A stretch of 64,000 nucleotides of DNA from Gynuella sunshinyii YC6258 (GCF_000940805.1 NZ_CP007142.1:4564593-4628592), one strand, 5' to 3'. Positions 1-8,960 are shown, numbered from the stretch's first letter. Made by a program: numbers and translations. The notes: generated by a model from the sequence alone, not told the origin.

Positions 1-378
1 TCAGCCAACAAAGGAAGGTTTTCCAACGCCCTGATTTCAGGGCAGCTATTGTGCGTCTCTTTTGCTATCAACAATCAATGGGTCATGTCAAAGTCAGCTT
101 ATCACCACAGCGCCAATTATGAATCCGCCGTACTGTTCTGTACTGGTGAGCGCCTGAGCGCAGAAGAAGATTTTCATCGGGTTTTCAAAGCAGTAATCAA
201 TCAGATTGAACCTGACAGATGGGATCAGATTCGTCCCCCCAGCGCCAAAGAAATGAAAGCAACCACGCTGATTAAATTGACCATACAAAGCGCTTCATTT
301 AAATCCCGGACTGGAGGGCCCAATGAAGAGCCCGAAGATATGGAAATTCCTGTATGGCATGGCGTACTGGATGCCTGA
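1..378 (+). CDS. pyridoxamine 5'-phosphate oxidase-like flavin-binding protein, partial
   Basis: The frame is open from base 1, so the N-terminus lies upstream of the window; about 125 residues and a TGA stop are present. The visible part matches the C-terminal half of the FMN-binding split-barrel family related to pyridoxamine phosphate oxidase (Pyridox_ox_2 type, usually 200-230 aa): a YHHSANY segment, a VLFCTGE strand, a DRWDQIRPPS loop with a following KE, and a closing RTGGPN...PVWHGVLD block. Family members bind flavin nucleotides, mostly with unknown substrates. The adjacent gene converges on it from the other strand, so there is no operon partner in view. Family call fairly sure; function open. 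Confidence 0.75.
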   Translation, partial: SANKGRFSNALISGQLLCVSFAINNQWVMSKSAYHHSANYESAVLFCTGERLSAEEDFHRVFKAVINQIEPDRWDQIRPPSAKEMKATTLIKLTIQSASFKSRTGGPNEEPEDMEIPVWHGVLDA

Positions 379-470
379 ACCTGTTTATGCCGTTATTCAC
401 ATACAGCGATTATGGGTATTTCCACAACTGTACGAAAGCGGCAGAACAGCATAACCGCGCGGGAGAGGTA

Positions 471-695
471 TCAGCGCTTCTCGCTGCCCTTTGACAGCAA
501 TTGTGATGCAGGCACCGCGCGTTCCAATCTCAAACGGATTTGACGCATTTCCAGTTCAATCTGCTCACATACAAGATAGGTTTTAGCCAGACTTATTTTC
601 ATTGCACGGGCTTCGAGACCGGCATCTTCCGCCACCTGCTGTAGCTGCGTAGTCGGTGTTTGCGGCTTACTGGTGGATCCGAACAATGTTTTCAT
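471..695 (-). CDS. small hypothetical coiled-coil protein
   Basis: A 74-residue protein that I do not recognise. I start it at the ATG beginning MKTLFGSTS because a CGGAGA ribosome-binding sequence lies about 10 bases upstream; an ATG 30 bases further upstream gives 84 aa but lacks such a site. Residues 15-70 are mostly charged and helical, with repeated E, R and L residues (EQIELEMRQIRLRLERA), suggesting a short amphipathic or coiled-coil helix. There is no signal peptide or cysteine motif. It stands alone, convergent with the flavoprotein and divergent from the EAL-HDOD gene. Confidence 0.5.
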   Translation of the reverse strand: MKTLFGSTSKPQTPTTQLQQVAEDAGLEARAMKISLAKTYLVCEQIELEMRQIRLRLERAVPASQLLSKGSEKR

Positions 696-908
696 GGCTT
701 TCGTTCTCCGGGAAGACATAAACAACCATAGCTCAAGTACCCGTATAAATCAGTCTTTTTGTCGGTTACAGCTGTCACCATCTAAAACAATTACTATGAA
801 AATCTTATTCCACTTCCTGTGGAAGCAGTCTCAAACACGACCAAATGGTTAGCCGTCGATGATAAACCGAACTACAATGGAGGAAATAATCGCTGCTCTA
901 CTGAAGTT

Positions 909-2165
909 ATGACTGAAACTGTGTTATTTGCCCGACAACCAATTTTAAATCGCAAACAGGAAGTAATTGCTTATGAATTGCTGTTTCGCGATGACGTACA
1001 GACCGAGCGTGCAGTGATTGAGAGTGATGAGAAAGCCACGTCATCGGTCATTATCAACGCGTTTACCAGTATGCAGATGAGTTCTGTGACCAACAACAAA
1101 CTGGCATTTATCAACTTTCCCGCGTCTATGCTGAAGAACATGCCTGATCTGTCTCCAGACTCTGTCGTGTTGGAGCTGTTGGAAACCATCCACTATACCC
1201 CAGATGTGCTGGAGGATGTCATTGAGTTAAAGAAGCGAGGATTTCGGATAGCACTGGACGATTTTCTCTTTAAGGCCGACTCCAAGAAAATTGTGCGCTA
1301 TGCCGACATTATCAAGCTGGATATCCAACAGATCAATAAAAATGGCCAGCGAAAATGTATGGATATTATGGCGAAACTGGATGTGGATTTTCTGGCCGAA
1401 AAAGTTGAAACCGAACGCCAGTTCATCGATTGCATGTCGATGAACTACAAATACTTCCAAGGTTTCTTCTTTTCCAAACCGGATCTCATCAAAGGTCATG
1501 CCCTGGCACCCGATAAATGGGTGGTGCTGGAGCTGATTACTGAGTTGAATCAGAAGGAACTCGACATTAAGAAGCTGTACGAAATCATCTCTCGAGATTC
1601 GATTCTGAGTTACAAACTGTTAAGACTGATTAATTCGTCTTTCTATCGCCGCGCCAAGGAAATTGAAAGTCTGCACCACGGCATCGTCATGCTGGGCGTG
1701 GAAAAAATTAAAAACTGGGCCAACGTGGTAGCGCTGACCCAATTAGAAACCAGTTCCGAAGCATTACGCCATCTGGCTCTGGAAAGGGCCCGATTCAGTG
1801 AGAATCTGGCTTTTGCAGTAAAAGGTGCCGATCCGCAGATCGCCTTCACAGTCGGTCTGTTCAGCTGTCTGGATGCATTCACCCTCAAACCACTGCAAGA
1901 GCTACTGACTGACCTACCCCTGCACGAAAGCATTAAAGAAGCCCTGCTCCATCACAGGGGAGTGTACGGATATTTGCTGCATGCCATCAAAGCCCACGAG
2001 CGTGCGCTTTGGGGAAAAATCAAATGGCAGGCCCTGGGGAAAGTAGGCCTGACCGAAGAGGTTTTCGAACAGGCTTATCAGGATGCGCTTATGCTGGCTG
2101 ACGGTATTGTTCCCATCCTGACCGAACGGGTCGATCTCCCGCACAGTTCCAACCAAGTGAACTGA
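909..2165 (+). CDS. EAL-HDOD domain signalling protein (YuxH/CmpJ type)
   Basis: A cytoplasmic protein with an N-terminal EAL-like domain (about residues 5-200) and a C-terminal HDOD domain (about 210-400), the architecture called YuxH. The EAL signature reads YELLFR (22-27). Other conserved positions are visible as LELLE (88-92), DDFLF (117-121), KLDI (136-139) and EKVET (164-168). The usual DDFGTG loop is replaced by DDFLFK, so c-di-GMP hydrolysis is doubtful; many relatives are regulators rather than enzymes. I chose the ATG at 909 because family members begin directly with MTETVLFARQPIL; an in-frame GTG at 819 would add 30 unconserved residues. GGAGG at 879-883 is too far upstream of 909 to settle the start. 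Confidence 0.85.
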   Translation: MTETVLFARQPILNRKQEVIAYELLFRDDVQTERAVIESDEKATSSVIINAFTSMQMSSVTNNKLAFINFPASMLKNMPDLSPDSVVLELLETIHYTPDVLEDVIELKKRGFRIALDDFLFKADSKKIVRYADIIKLDIQQINKNGQRKCMDIMAKLDVDFLAEKVETERQFIDCMSMNYKYFQGFFFSKPDLIKGHALAPDKWVVLELITELNQKELDIKKLYEIISRDSILSYKLLRLINSSFYRRAKEIESLHHGIVMLGVEKIKNWANVVALTQLETSSEALRHLALERARFSENLAFAVKGADPQIAFTVGLFSCLDAFTLKPLQELLTDLPLHESIKEALLHHRGVYGYLLHAIKAHERALWGKIKWQALGKVGLTEEVFEQAYQDALMLADGIVPILTERVDLPHSSNQVN

Positions 2166-2178
2166 CCTTTACCAAGTA

Positions 2179-3513
2179 TCAGCGATTAAACAGTAGTCGC
2201 TGACCTTTGTTTTCAGAAACAATCACGCCGTTCTCAAACATCATTTCCCCGTTAACTAAGGTGGTGTGAATGGCACTTCTGAACTCATAACCATCAAAGG
2301 GCGTCCAGCCACACTTTGATAACGCGTCAGCATGCTGGCGGCGGGTGGGCTTATTGAGATCGACCAATACCAAGTCAGCCCAATAACCCTCACGAACGTA
2401 GCCCCGATCGACAATATCAAAACAGTCTGCCACGGCGTGACTGGTCTTTTTCACGATTTGTTCCAGACTGAGTACACCACGATGGTAATGCTCCAGCAGC
2501 GACAGCAGCGCATCCTGAACCAGAGGAAGACCTGACGGGGCTTTGAAATAACTGTTCTGCTTCTCCTCCCAGGTATGAGGAGCGTGATCCGTGGCAATAA
2601 TATCGATACGATCTTCCTGAATGGCTTTCAATATGGCCAGACGATCCGATTCCTGTTTCACAGCGGGGTTACATTTAATAAGTGCTCCTTTGCTGTCGTA
2701 ATCCTGATCACTGAAAAACAGGTGGTGAACACAGGCTTCCGCCGTGATTCGCTTATCCCGGTGATCACCGGCGGCAAACTGAGCCAGCTCTTTTTCAGTT
2801 GTCAGATGCAGCACATGCAGGCGACTGTCATGCTTGCGGGCCAGTGCTATGGCCATAGAACTGGACATATAACAGGCTTCTTCACTGCGGATCAGCGGAT
2901 GAAACGACATAGGCACATTGTCACCGTACATCCCCCTATAACGGTTCTCGTTGGCGGTAATTGTGGGGGTATCCTCACAATGTGTGGCAATGAGAATCGG
3001 TGATGAGGCAAAAATATTCTCCAGAATAATGGGATCATCAACCAGCATGTTTCCGGTGGAGGCTCCCATGAATACTTTCACCCCACAGGCCGCTTTTGGG
3101 TCCAGCCGCTTGATAACTTCGAGATTGTCATTGGAAGCGCCAAGATAAAAAGAAAAGTTAGCCAGCGACTTTTGTGCTGCACGCTGATACTTATCCTCCA
3201 GAGCCGCTTCATCAATGGTCAGCGGGTTCACGTTGGGCATTTCCATATAACTGGTAATACCTCCAGCAACGGCAGCCCTTGATTCAGTGGCAATTTCGCC
3301 TTTATGAGTCAACCCAGGTTCCCGAAAATGAACCTGATCATCAATCATTCCAGGCATAAGGGTCAAACCAGCGGCATCGACCACCCGCTTACTCGTCAAT
3401 GCACTCAAATCTTTGCCCAACTGGCTGATACGACCATCCTCAATAGCAACATCCAGTTGTCGGATCTCCCCATCCGAGACAACATTTGCATTTACAATGA
3501 GTAAGTCTGTCAT
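2179..3513 (-). CDS. pyrC: dihydroorotase (class I, cyclic amidohydrolase)
   Basis: A 444-residue amidohydrolase of the dihydroorotase/allantoinase group, predicted to close carbamoyl-aspartate to dihydroorotate in pyrimidine synthesis. Visible motifs are the metal loop IDDQVHFREPG near residue 57, GVKVFMGASTG with the lysine that is carboxylated in this family, THCED, LHVLHLTT, and IATDHAPHTWEEK carrying the catalytic aspartate. The first histidine of the usual HxH pair is glutamine (QVH), a feature I recall from a proteobacterial dihydroorotase subfamily; metal binding may therefore differ from E. coli PyrC. The ATG at 3513 (MTDLLIV) has GGTG about 8 bases upstream; an in-frame ATG at 3525 is the alternative. 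Convergent with the EAL-HDOD gene. Confidence 0.85.
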   Translation of the reverse strand: MTDLLIVNANVVSDGEIRQLDVAIEDGRISQLGKDLSALTSKRVVDAAGLTLMPGMIDDQVHFREPGLTHKGEIATESRAAVAGGITSYMEMPNVNPLTIDEAALEDKYQRAAQKSLANFSFYLGASNDNLEVIKRLDPKAACGVKVFMGASTGNMLVDDPIILENIFASSPILIATHCEDTPTITANENRYRGMYGDNVPMSFHPLIRSEEACYMSSSMAIALARKHDSRLHVLHLTTEKELAQFAAGDHRDKRITAEACVHHLFFSDQDYDSKGALIKCNPAVKQESDRLAILKAIQEDRIDIIATDHAPHTWEEKQNSYFKAPSGLPLVQDALLSLLEHYHRGVLSLEQIVKKTSHAVADCFDIVDRGYVREGYWADLVLVDLNKPTRRQHADALSKCGWTPFDGYEFRSAIHTTLVNGEMMFENGVIVSENKGQRLLFNR

Positions 3514-3707
3514 TTGTTTCACCATCGGTTAAAATCATCGCCCGGTATTCTAACAGGCTCCATTCACATTTTCTGTCTTCAGTATCTTCTGAAAAAACGA
3601 ATTGCTTGGGAAAGATTGCGCCCCTGGCAACTAAACAATTAAGCCTTACGTCATATAGTGCTAGAATCTGCGCCCTTTTTTCTTATCACCTAACCTGGAA
3701 ATATTAC

Positions 3708-4547
3708 ATGGCAAGTTTATTTGTTGAGGAACTTACCGTTATGGACTTCAGCTACCTGCACGCCCTGAGAGGGATTGTTGGGGAAAGCTGGATCGTAGAT
3801 ATCATTCTGGAAGGAGAACTCAATAATGAAGGCATGGTGTTTGATTTCGGACTGGTCAAAAAAGAGATAAAACGTGCCATTGATGAAGGCATGGACCACA
3901 AATTTCTAATACCGGCCTCCATTGCCGGACTTCAGGTCATAGAAGATGACGAGGATTTTCGCTTCTGTTTCGAAAATGTCACCGGCATGAAACTGTGCTA
4001 TCGCTCTCCTCGGGAAGCGGTGTATCTTCTCGACGCAGACAGAATCAATACCGAAACCGTCACTCCTATTCTGGAGAAACACCTGAAAACCATCGTGCCG
4101 GCTAATGTCAGTAACGTCAAAGTCAAACTCAGGGCACAGGACATCGAAGGAGCCTACTACCACTACAGTCATGGGCTGAAGAAACATCAGGGAGACTGCC
4201 AGCGCATTTGTCATGGGCATCGCTCCCCCATCAAAGTATTCATTGATGGCAAACGTAGTGGTGAAGAAGAGTTCATCATTGCCAAGCAATGGCAGGACAT
4301 CTATCTGGTCACCCGTGAGGATGTACTGCATCAGGATGCTAGCTACATCACCCTGGGCTATGAAGCCGAACAGGGATACTTCGAATTGACCTTACCAAAG
4401 GCAAGTTGTGATTTCATGTCGGGAGACAGCACGGTCGAACTGATTGCAGTACACCTGGCGGAGCACATCAAGGAACGACACCCAAATAAGAAAGTGGAGG
4501 TTCAGGCCTACGAAGGCTATAAAAAAGGTGCTTTCGCGAATGCTTGA
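3708..4547 (+). CDS. 6-carboxytetrahydropterin synthase (QueD)-like protein with two T-fold halves
   Basis: A 279-residue protein, about twice the length of QueD. The N-terminal half has the start and end of a QueD fold: DFSYLHA (13-19), GMVFDFGLVKKEIK (42-55) and MDHKFL (62-67). It lacks the Cys and HGH residues. The C-terminal half has HYSHGLKKH (152-160) and C164/C168 followed by HGH (169-171), the usual catalytic cysteine and zinc region. The active-site residues are therefore divided between the halves. QueD makes the 7-deazaguanine (queuosine) precursor; whether this family does so is not shown by sequence. The ATG at 3708 follows a purine-rich GGAAAT; upstream in-frame codons look non-coding. 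Confidence 0.75.
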   Translation: MASLFVEELTVMDFSYLHALRGIVGESWIVDIILEGELNNEGMVFDFGLVKKEIKRAIDEGMDHKFLIPASIAGLQVIEDDEDFRFCFENVTGMKLCYRSPREAVYLLDADRINTETVTPILEKHLKTIVPANVSNVKVKLRAQDIEGAYYHYSHGLKKHQGDCQRICHGHRSPIKVFIDGKRSGEEEFIIAKQWQDIYLVTREDVLHQDASYITLGYEAEQGYFELTLPKASCDFMSGDSTVELIAVHLAEHIKERHPNKKVEVQAYEGYKKGAFANA

Positions 4548-4722
4548 GCCTTTGTTAAACTAACCAGACACAGTATCCAATAAGACTCCGGAACGTTACC
4601 AATGTCCATGGCAACAATCTTTCAACATCTACGCCCCTTTCAACACAGTGAAGGCTGTTGAGTCGGCAGCGCTCAGTACACCGCTATAACTCAAAAACAC
4701 TGCCGAACAATACAGGACACCC

Positions 4723-6105
4723 ATGGAAATCAAAATTCACAATACCCTTGTGGGCAGCAAACAGGTTTTTAAGCCCATCGACCCTGAAAAGGTCACGATC
4801 TATGTTTGTGGACCGACAGTCTACAACCGTATTCATATCGGTAATGCCCGCCCTGCCGTCATTTTCGATACCTTTGTCAGACTGCTAAGACAGATCTATC
4901 CCAAAGTCGTGTATGCCCGCAACATTACGGATGTGGATGACAAAATTAATAATGCCGCCCGGGAACTGGGAGTCGATATATCCGTCGTGGCAGAAAAATA
5001 TGCACTCGCTTATCAGGAAGATATGGCGGCACTGCATAACTTTGAACCGGATATTCAGCCCAGAGCCACTGAACACATCGATGAAATGATCAACATCATT
5101 CAGGCACTGATTGACCGGGGACATGCCTACGTCAGCGACCACCATGTGTTATTCAATGTTCCCTCGATGGCAGATTACGGAAAGCTGTCCAAGCGAAACA
5201 TCGACGACATGATCGCCGGTGCCCGGGTGGAAGTGGCCAGTTACAAAAAAGATCCAATGGACTTCGTACTCTGGAAGCCTTCCACTGACGATCTTCCCGG
5301 CTGGGACTCTCCCTGGGGACGTGGACGCCCTGGTTGGCATATCGAATGTAGCGCCATGATTCAGAAACACCTGGGCGAAACCATCGATATTCACGGCGGC
5401 GGTGCGGATCTGGTCTTTCCGCATCACGAAAATGAATTGGCTCAGGGAACCTGCTGCCATGATCACCCCGTTGAGTATGTGCGCTACTGGATGCACAACG
5501 GCATGTTGAATATCGGCGGCGAAAAGATGTCCAAATCCCTGGGCAACTTCATTACGGTTGCCGAGTTGCTGGAACAATATCAGGGGGAGGTTTTGCGCTT
5601 CGCTCTGCTCAGTGCTCAATACCGCTCACTGCTCAACTTTACCGATGATCTGCTGAATCAGTCGAAAGCAGCGCTGGACCGGTTTTATACGGTTCTGCGG
5701 GAGTTAAAATACGTTGAAGCCCTGCCGGTCTCTGAGTTTTCGTCCCTGCCGGTGGTCAAGGCTCTGGCTGACGACATGAACACGCCCGAAGCCCTGGCCG
5801 CCATGCATCAACTTGCCTCTGAGCTGTTTAAAGCGACCGATCCGGCAGAAAAGGCTAAACTGAAAGGACAGTTCGTTACCTCGGGTCAATTGCTGGGACT
5901 TTTTAATCATGACCCGGAACAGTGGTTCAAACAGGGCAATGCTGACAGTCTCAGCGAAGCACTCATTGATGCCAAAATTCAGGAACGCGCAGATGCCAAG
6001 AAAGCCCGTGATTTTGGTAAGGCTGATGAAATACGCAACTGGCTGCTGGAACGTGGGGTCGAAATTCAGGATACCCGTGAAGGTACGCGCTGGCAGAGGA
6101 TCTGA
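4723..6105 (+). CDS. cysS: cysteinyl-tRNA synthetase
   Basis: A 460-residue class I aminoacyl-tRNA synthetase that charges tRNA(Cys). The HIGH signature appears as HIGN at 38-41 and KMSKS at 268-272. The family's zinc site is indicated by C29 in YVCGPTVYN and by the WHIECSAM and FPHHENE segments. The C-terminal anticodon-binding part ends in the typical RADAKKARDFGKADEIRNWL helix. Length matches E. coli CysS (461). It is the first gene of a run with yidD, a Trm112-like gene and a CbiX-like gene spaced by 35 bp or less. Confidence 0.97.
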   Translation: MEIKIHNTLVGSKQVFKPIDPEKVTIYVCGPTVYNRIHIGNARPAVIFDTFVRLLRQIYPKVVYARNITDVDDKINNAARELGVDISVVAEKYALAYQEDMAALHNFEPDIQPRATEHIDEMINIIQALIDRGHAYVSDHHVLFNVPSMADYGKLSKRNIDDMIAGARVEVASYKKDPMDFVLWKPSTDDLPGWDSPWGRGRPGWHIECSAMIQKHLGETIDIHGGGADLVFPHHENELAQGTCCHDHPVEYVRYWMHNGMLNIGGEKMSKSLGNFITVAELLEQYQGEVLRFALLSAQYRSLLNFTDDLLNQSKAALDRFYTVLRELKYVEALPVSEFSSLPVVKALADDMNTPEALAAMHQLASELFKATDPAEKAKLKGQFVTSGQLLGLFNHDPEQWFKQGNADSLSEALIDAKIQERADAKKARDFGKADEIRNWLLERGVEIQDTREGTRWQRI

Positions 6106-6140
6106 TTCAGGTCTGAACAACTGAATAAAGGTAAAACATT

Positions 6141-6398
6141 ATGCGTTGGCTACTCACCGGACTGATTAAATTTTACCAATGGTTTATCAGCCCGGTGCTG
6201 GGGCCGCGCTGTCGCTTTTACCCAACCTGTTCCAATTACGCATTGGAAGCCATAAAAAAACACGGGGCATTGCACGGTAGCTGGCTGGCCATAAAACGGA
6301 TTGGCAAATGTCATCCATGGCATCCGGGTGGTATCGATCCGGTACCCGAACCTCATTGCCCCCACAAGCACTCCCATAAGGATACTCATTGTGATTGA
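6141..6398 (+). CDS. yidD: membrane protein insertion efficiency factor YidD
   Basis: An 85-residue protein of the YidD/UPF0161 family, a membrane-associated factor that helps YidC/Sec insert inner-membrane proteins. The hallmark core is present: [24 protein letters not shown] in two segments, then [10 protein letters not shown] and [13 protein letters not shown]. The C-terminal tail is rich in His and Cys ([10 protein letters not shown]). The gene usually sits between rnpA and yidC near the origin; here it lies 35 bp after cysS and overlaps the next gene, so it is in an unusual operon. Confidence 0.93.
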   Translation: MRWLLTGLIKFYQWFISPVLGPRCRFYPTCSNYALEAIKKHGALHGSWLAIKRIGKCHPWHPGGIDPVPEPHCPHKHSHKDTHCD

Positions 6399-6582
6399 TC
6401 CGCAATTGTTAAAAGTACTGGTCTGTCCGGTCACCAAAGCACCGGTTACTCTCAGCGATGATAAAAAAGAGCTGATCTGTAAAGCCAGCCGATTAGCCTA
6501 CCCCATCCGTGACGATATTCCGGTCATGCTGGAAAGTGAAGCCAGGAAAATTGGTCAAGACGAATACGAAACACTAAGATGA
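6391..6582 (+). CDS. Trm112 family protein
   Basis: A 63-residue Trm112/UPF0434 (YcaR-like) protein. In other organisms such proteins act as small zinc-ribbon partners that activate methyltransferases; in bacteria the role is largely unknown. The start is a GTG at 6391 overlapping the last 8 bases of yidD, chosen because AAGGA lies 8 bases upstream and because homologues begin with (M)[15 protein letters not shown]. The family signature LLKVLVCPV...L is clear; most of the second zinc-ribbon cysteines are missing except in ELICK, as is common in the proteobacterial subfamily. It overlaps the next gene by ATGA, implying translational coupling. Confidence 0.85.
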   Translation: MIDPQLLKVLVCPVTKAPVTLSDDKKELICKASRLAYPIRDDIPVMLESEARKIGQDEYETLR

Positions 6583-6935
6583 AAGGCTTGTTATTGGTTG
6601 CCCATGGCAGCAGATTAGTGGAGTCCAATAACGAAATCATAGTGCTCAGAGACAAACTGCGCGCGAAAAACAGCGATTTCGACTGGCTGGACATCGCCTT
6701 CCTGGAACTGGCTTCCCCTCAGGTCGGCAGCCAAATAGACGTAGCAGTGGCATCAGGGGTTACGCTCCTGAAGGTGTTTCCGTACTTCCTTGCTGCGGGT
6801 TATCACGTTCGAACCGACCTGCCCACCCTGCTGGAACAGGCCCAGGATAAATACCCAGACCTGTCTATCTCTCTGGCACAGCATCTTGGTGCCCGAGAGG
6901 AACTGGTCTCACTGATTCTTAATCATTACGACTGA
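6579..6935 (+). CDS. CbiX/sirohydrochlorin chelatase family protein
   Basis: A 118-residue single-domain chelatase-like protein of the CbiX-short (CbiXS) type. It starts with LLLVAHGSRLVESN, where the histidine is the metal/porphyrin ligand of the family, and contains FLELASPQV and VFPYFLAAGYHVRTDLP with the second conserved His. Family members insert cobalt, nickel or iron into sirohydrochlorin for B12 or siroheme; the substrate is not readable here and no other cobalamin or siroheme gene is nearby. Translationally coupled to the Trm112 gene by ATGA, and it overlaps the convergent channel gene by 10 bases. Confidence 0.85.
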   Translation: MKGLLLVAHGSRLVESNNEIIVLRDKLRAKNSDFDWLDIAFLELASPQVGSQIDVAVASGVTLLKVFPYFLAAGYHVRTDLPTLLEQAQDKYPDLSISLAQHLGAREELVSLILNHYD

Positions 6936-8044
6936 GACTCTGAAGCCAGTCCGGCCAGTTCCGGGGCCGAGGCAAGGTGAAGCGTTCTGGTAGGGAAAGC
7001 GATTTCCGCACCATGAGAATCAATAACCTGATGGATCTTCAACAACACATCCTGTTTGATACCATGATACTCAATCCAGTCAGTGGTTTTGGTAAAGGTG
7101 TAAACAAAAAAATCGACTGATGACGCATTAAATGCATTGAAGTTGACGATCATGGTCTGCCGCGTATCAATAGCTTCATGTTGCTGCAGCATGGTTTTGA
7201 CATCTTCGACAATGCGTGCCATCACGCCCACGTCATCATAACGCACACCAATGGTTTCATAAATTCTGCGATTGGTCATACGTGATGGATTTTCCACGCT
7301 GATACTGGAAAACACCGAGTTCGGAACGTACAGTGGCCGCTTGTCAAACGTCCGGATAATAGTCAACCTCCAACCAATATGCTCAACCGTTCCTTCAATT
7401 TCTTTATCGGGTGATTTAATCCAGTCTCCAACCGCAAATGGACGGTCCAGGAAAATCATCAGACCTCCAAAAAAGTTAGCCAGCAGATCTTTAGCTGCAA
7501 AACCAACGGCAATACCACCGATCCCGCCAAACGCCAGTACCCCTGAAATCGAGAAACCCAGTGATTGCAATATCACCAGCGCTGCCGTGATGACCAGAGA
7601 GACCCGAACCAGATTACCCAAAGCCAACGCGGTGGTTTTGTCCATCGGCGATTTAACCATACCAGGGTCTGAAAAGCCGACTTCGATTTCTTTTGTGGCT
7701 GACACCAGGAACCAGGCCACGAGCACAATAGTGGAAACTTTACGTGCAGGATCAATAAACGAAAAAATCGGCTCCTGGGAAACCTGATAAACGATCTCAC
7801 CAGCCCACAGCAGACCAATGACCCATACCAACATACGGGCTGGTCGCCGGGCTGAGCGAATCAGCGCATCATCCCAGATAATTCTGGTTTTGCTGGCCCT
7901 TTCCTCCAAACGATCCAGCACCCGTTTGGCAACATAGCTGGTGATCATGGTTGCCAGAATCACAATAAAGACCTGTAATATCCAGACCTGCTGTCCCAGA
8001 ATCTGCTGCACTTCTTTCCACCATATTGCTAACTGCTCTGTCAT
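6926..8044 (-). CDS. MscS-family mechanosensitive channel
   Basis: A 372-residue inner-membrane channel. Four or five hydrophobic segments precede the conserved pore helix and gate region, readable as FGGIGGIAVGFAAKDLLANF followed by FGGLMIFLDRPFAVGDWI, then the cytoplasmic beta domain (EGTVEHIGWRLTIIRTFD, YVPNSVFSS). The extra N-terminal helices and length are closer to YnaI/YbdG than to E. coli MscS (286 aa). Such channels open on hypo-osmotic shock. The glycine- and alanine-rich pore helix is intact. Its 3' end overlaps the CbiX gene. Confidence 0.92.
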   Translation of the reverse strand: MTEQLAIWWKEVQQILGQQVWILQVFIVILATMITSYVAKRVLDRLEERASKTRIIWDDALIRSARRPARMLVWVIGLLWAGEIVYQVSQEPIFSFIDPARKVSTIVLVAWFLVSATKEIEVGFSDPGMVKSPMDKTTALALGNLVRVSLVITAALVILQSLGFSISGVLAFGGIGGIAVGFAAKDLLANFFGGLMIFLDRPFAVGDWIKSPDKEIEGTVEHIGWRLTIIRTFDKRPLYVPNSVFSSISVENPSRMTNRRIYETIGVRYDDVGVMARIVEDVKTMLQQHEAIDTRQTMIVNFNAFNASSVDFFVYTFTKTTDWIEYHGIKQDVLLKIHQVIDSHGAEIAFPTRTLHLASAPELAGLASESQS

Positions 8045-8119
8045 TTGTTAAACCTTAGCGCCTCTAAATAAAATCGTGTGGCTATAAACGGAACCCTACA
8101 AACCTTAAACGAAATAACC

Positions 8120-8160
8120 CTTATTGACCAAGTATCCTTATTGACCCGGTATCCTTACCA
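8120..8160. repeat. 17-bp tandem repeat, about 2.4 copies
   Basis: CTTATTGACCAAGTATC is followed directly by CTTATTGACCCGGTATC and a partial third copy CTTACCA. Two substitutions separate the full copies. It lies in the 146-bp gap between the divergent MscS-like and SirB-like genes, 30 bp upstream of the latter's start. It could be a pair of regulator sites or simple slippage. Confidence 0.6.
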
Positions 8161-8190
8161 GAAACTGAAACCACCCATCGGGAGCCCTGA

Positions 8191-8571
8191 ATGCTCTACC
8201 TTGCTATAAAACATCTGCATATGACAACTGCCATTTTGTCAGGTATCGGTTTTTTGATTCGGGGGATACTGGTGCAGATAGAACACCCTGTGACACAAAA
8301 AAAATGGATGCGAATTCTCCCCCATATTAACGATAGCATTCTACTATTTTGTGCAATCTGGCTGGCGTGGAAGTTACGGTTGGTGCCAGGGCTGGATGTA
8401 TGGTTAAGTTGCAAAATATTTTTGCTGATACTCTATGTAACCTTCGGAATATTCGCATTACGTAAAGGCAGAGATCAAAAACAAAAGGCAGGATTTTTCG
8501 CCATGGCCTTGTGGTGTTATCTGTCCATTCTGGCCATCGCTATCAACCGGCCTTTGTTTTTGATGTTCTGA
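8191..8571 (+). CDS. SirB family membrane protein
   Basis: A 126-residue integral membrane protein of the SirB family, named for a Salmonella gene once linked to invasion-gene expression; molecular function is unknown. Four hydrophobic segments are visible (about residues 10-28, 46-64, 72-90, 103-120). The conserved start YLAIKHLHMTTAILS and ILPHINDSILL and the C-terminal RP motif (INRPLF) are typical. The whole sequence is family-length. It stands alone between a divergent channel gene and a convergent membrane-protein gene. Confidence 0.85.
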   Translation: MLYLAIKHLHMTTAILSGIGFLIRGILVQIEHPVTQKKWMRILPHINDSILLFCAIWLAWKLRLVPGLDVWLSCKIFLLILYVTFGIFALRKGRDQKQKAGFFAMALWCYLSILAIAINRPLFLMF

Positions 8572-8630
8572 CAGATTGTTGATTTTCGAATACTGCGTTT
8601 AAAAATCGCCAACCAACCGAACGACTCAAC

Positions 8631-8960
8631 TCAGGATTCCGCCGGAATGTTTTTTTCGCTCTCCCGGGCCTGTGTGTGCTGACAGAGAAAAGTTTGATGC
8701 TTGGAATAGCAGATGAAAGCTTTGAGTATAGTAAAGGTACTTAGTCCGGCAATTCCAAATGCGACCTCGGTGGAAACCCCAAAAATCATACCAGCGTAGC
8801 CAAACAGCGACAAACTGGACCAGCCCAAACCCAAATACAAAACCCACCTACGCCAGCAGCTACCACCATCCAATGCATATATGATCATTGGCACCGCCAG
8901 GAAAACCAATACAGTCAAAGGATTACTCAGAAAAAGCTCAAAATGAAATGGATGATTCAT
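8631..8960 (-). CDS. hypothetical membrane protein
   Basis: A 109-residue protein that I do not recognise. It has three hydrophobic stretches (about residues 14-31, 37-57, 61-82) and a charged, hydrophilic C-terminal tail. The third stretch continues into ILKAFICYSKHQTFLC. There is no clear Shine-Dalgarno sequence ahead of the ATG at 8960. It is convergent with the SirB-like gene and divergent from the cyclase gene. A short ion-pump or exporter subunit fragment cannot be excluded. Confidence 0.5.
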   Translation of the reverse strand: MNHPFHFELFLSNPLTVLVFLAVPMIIYALDGGSCWRRWVLYLGLGWSSLSLFGYAGMIFGVSTEVAFGIAGLSTFTILKAFICYSKHQTFLCQHTQARESEKNIPAES

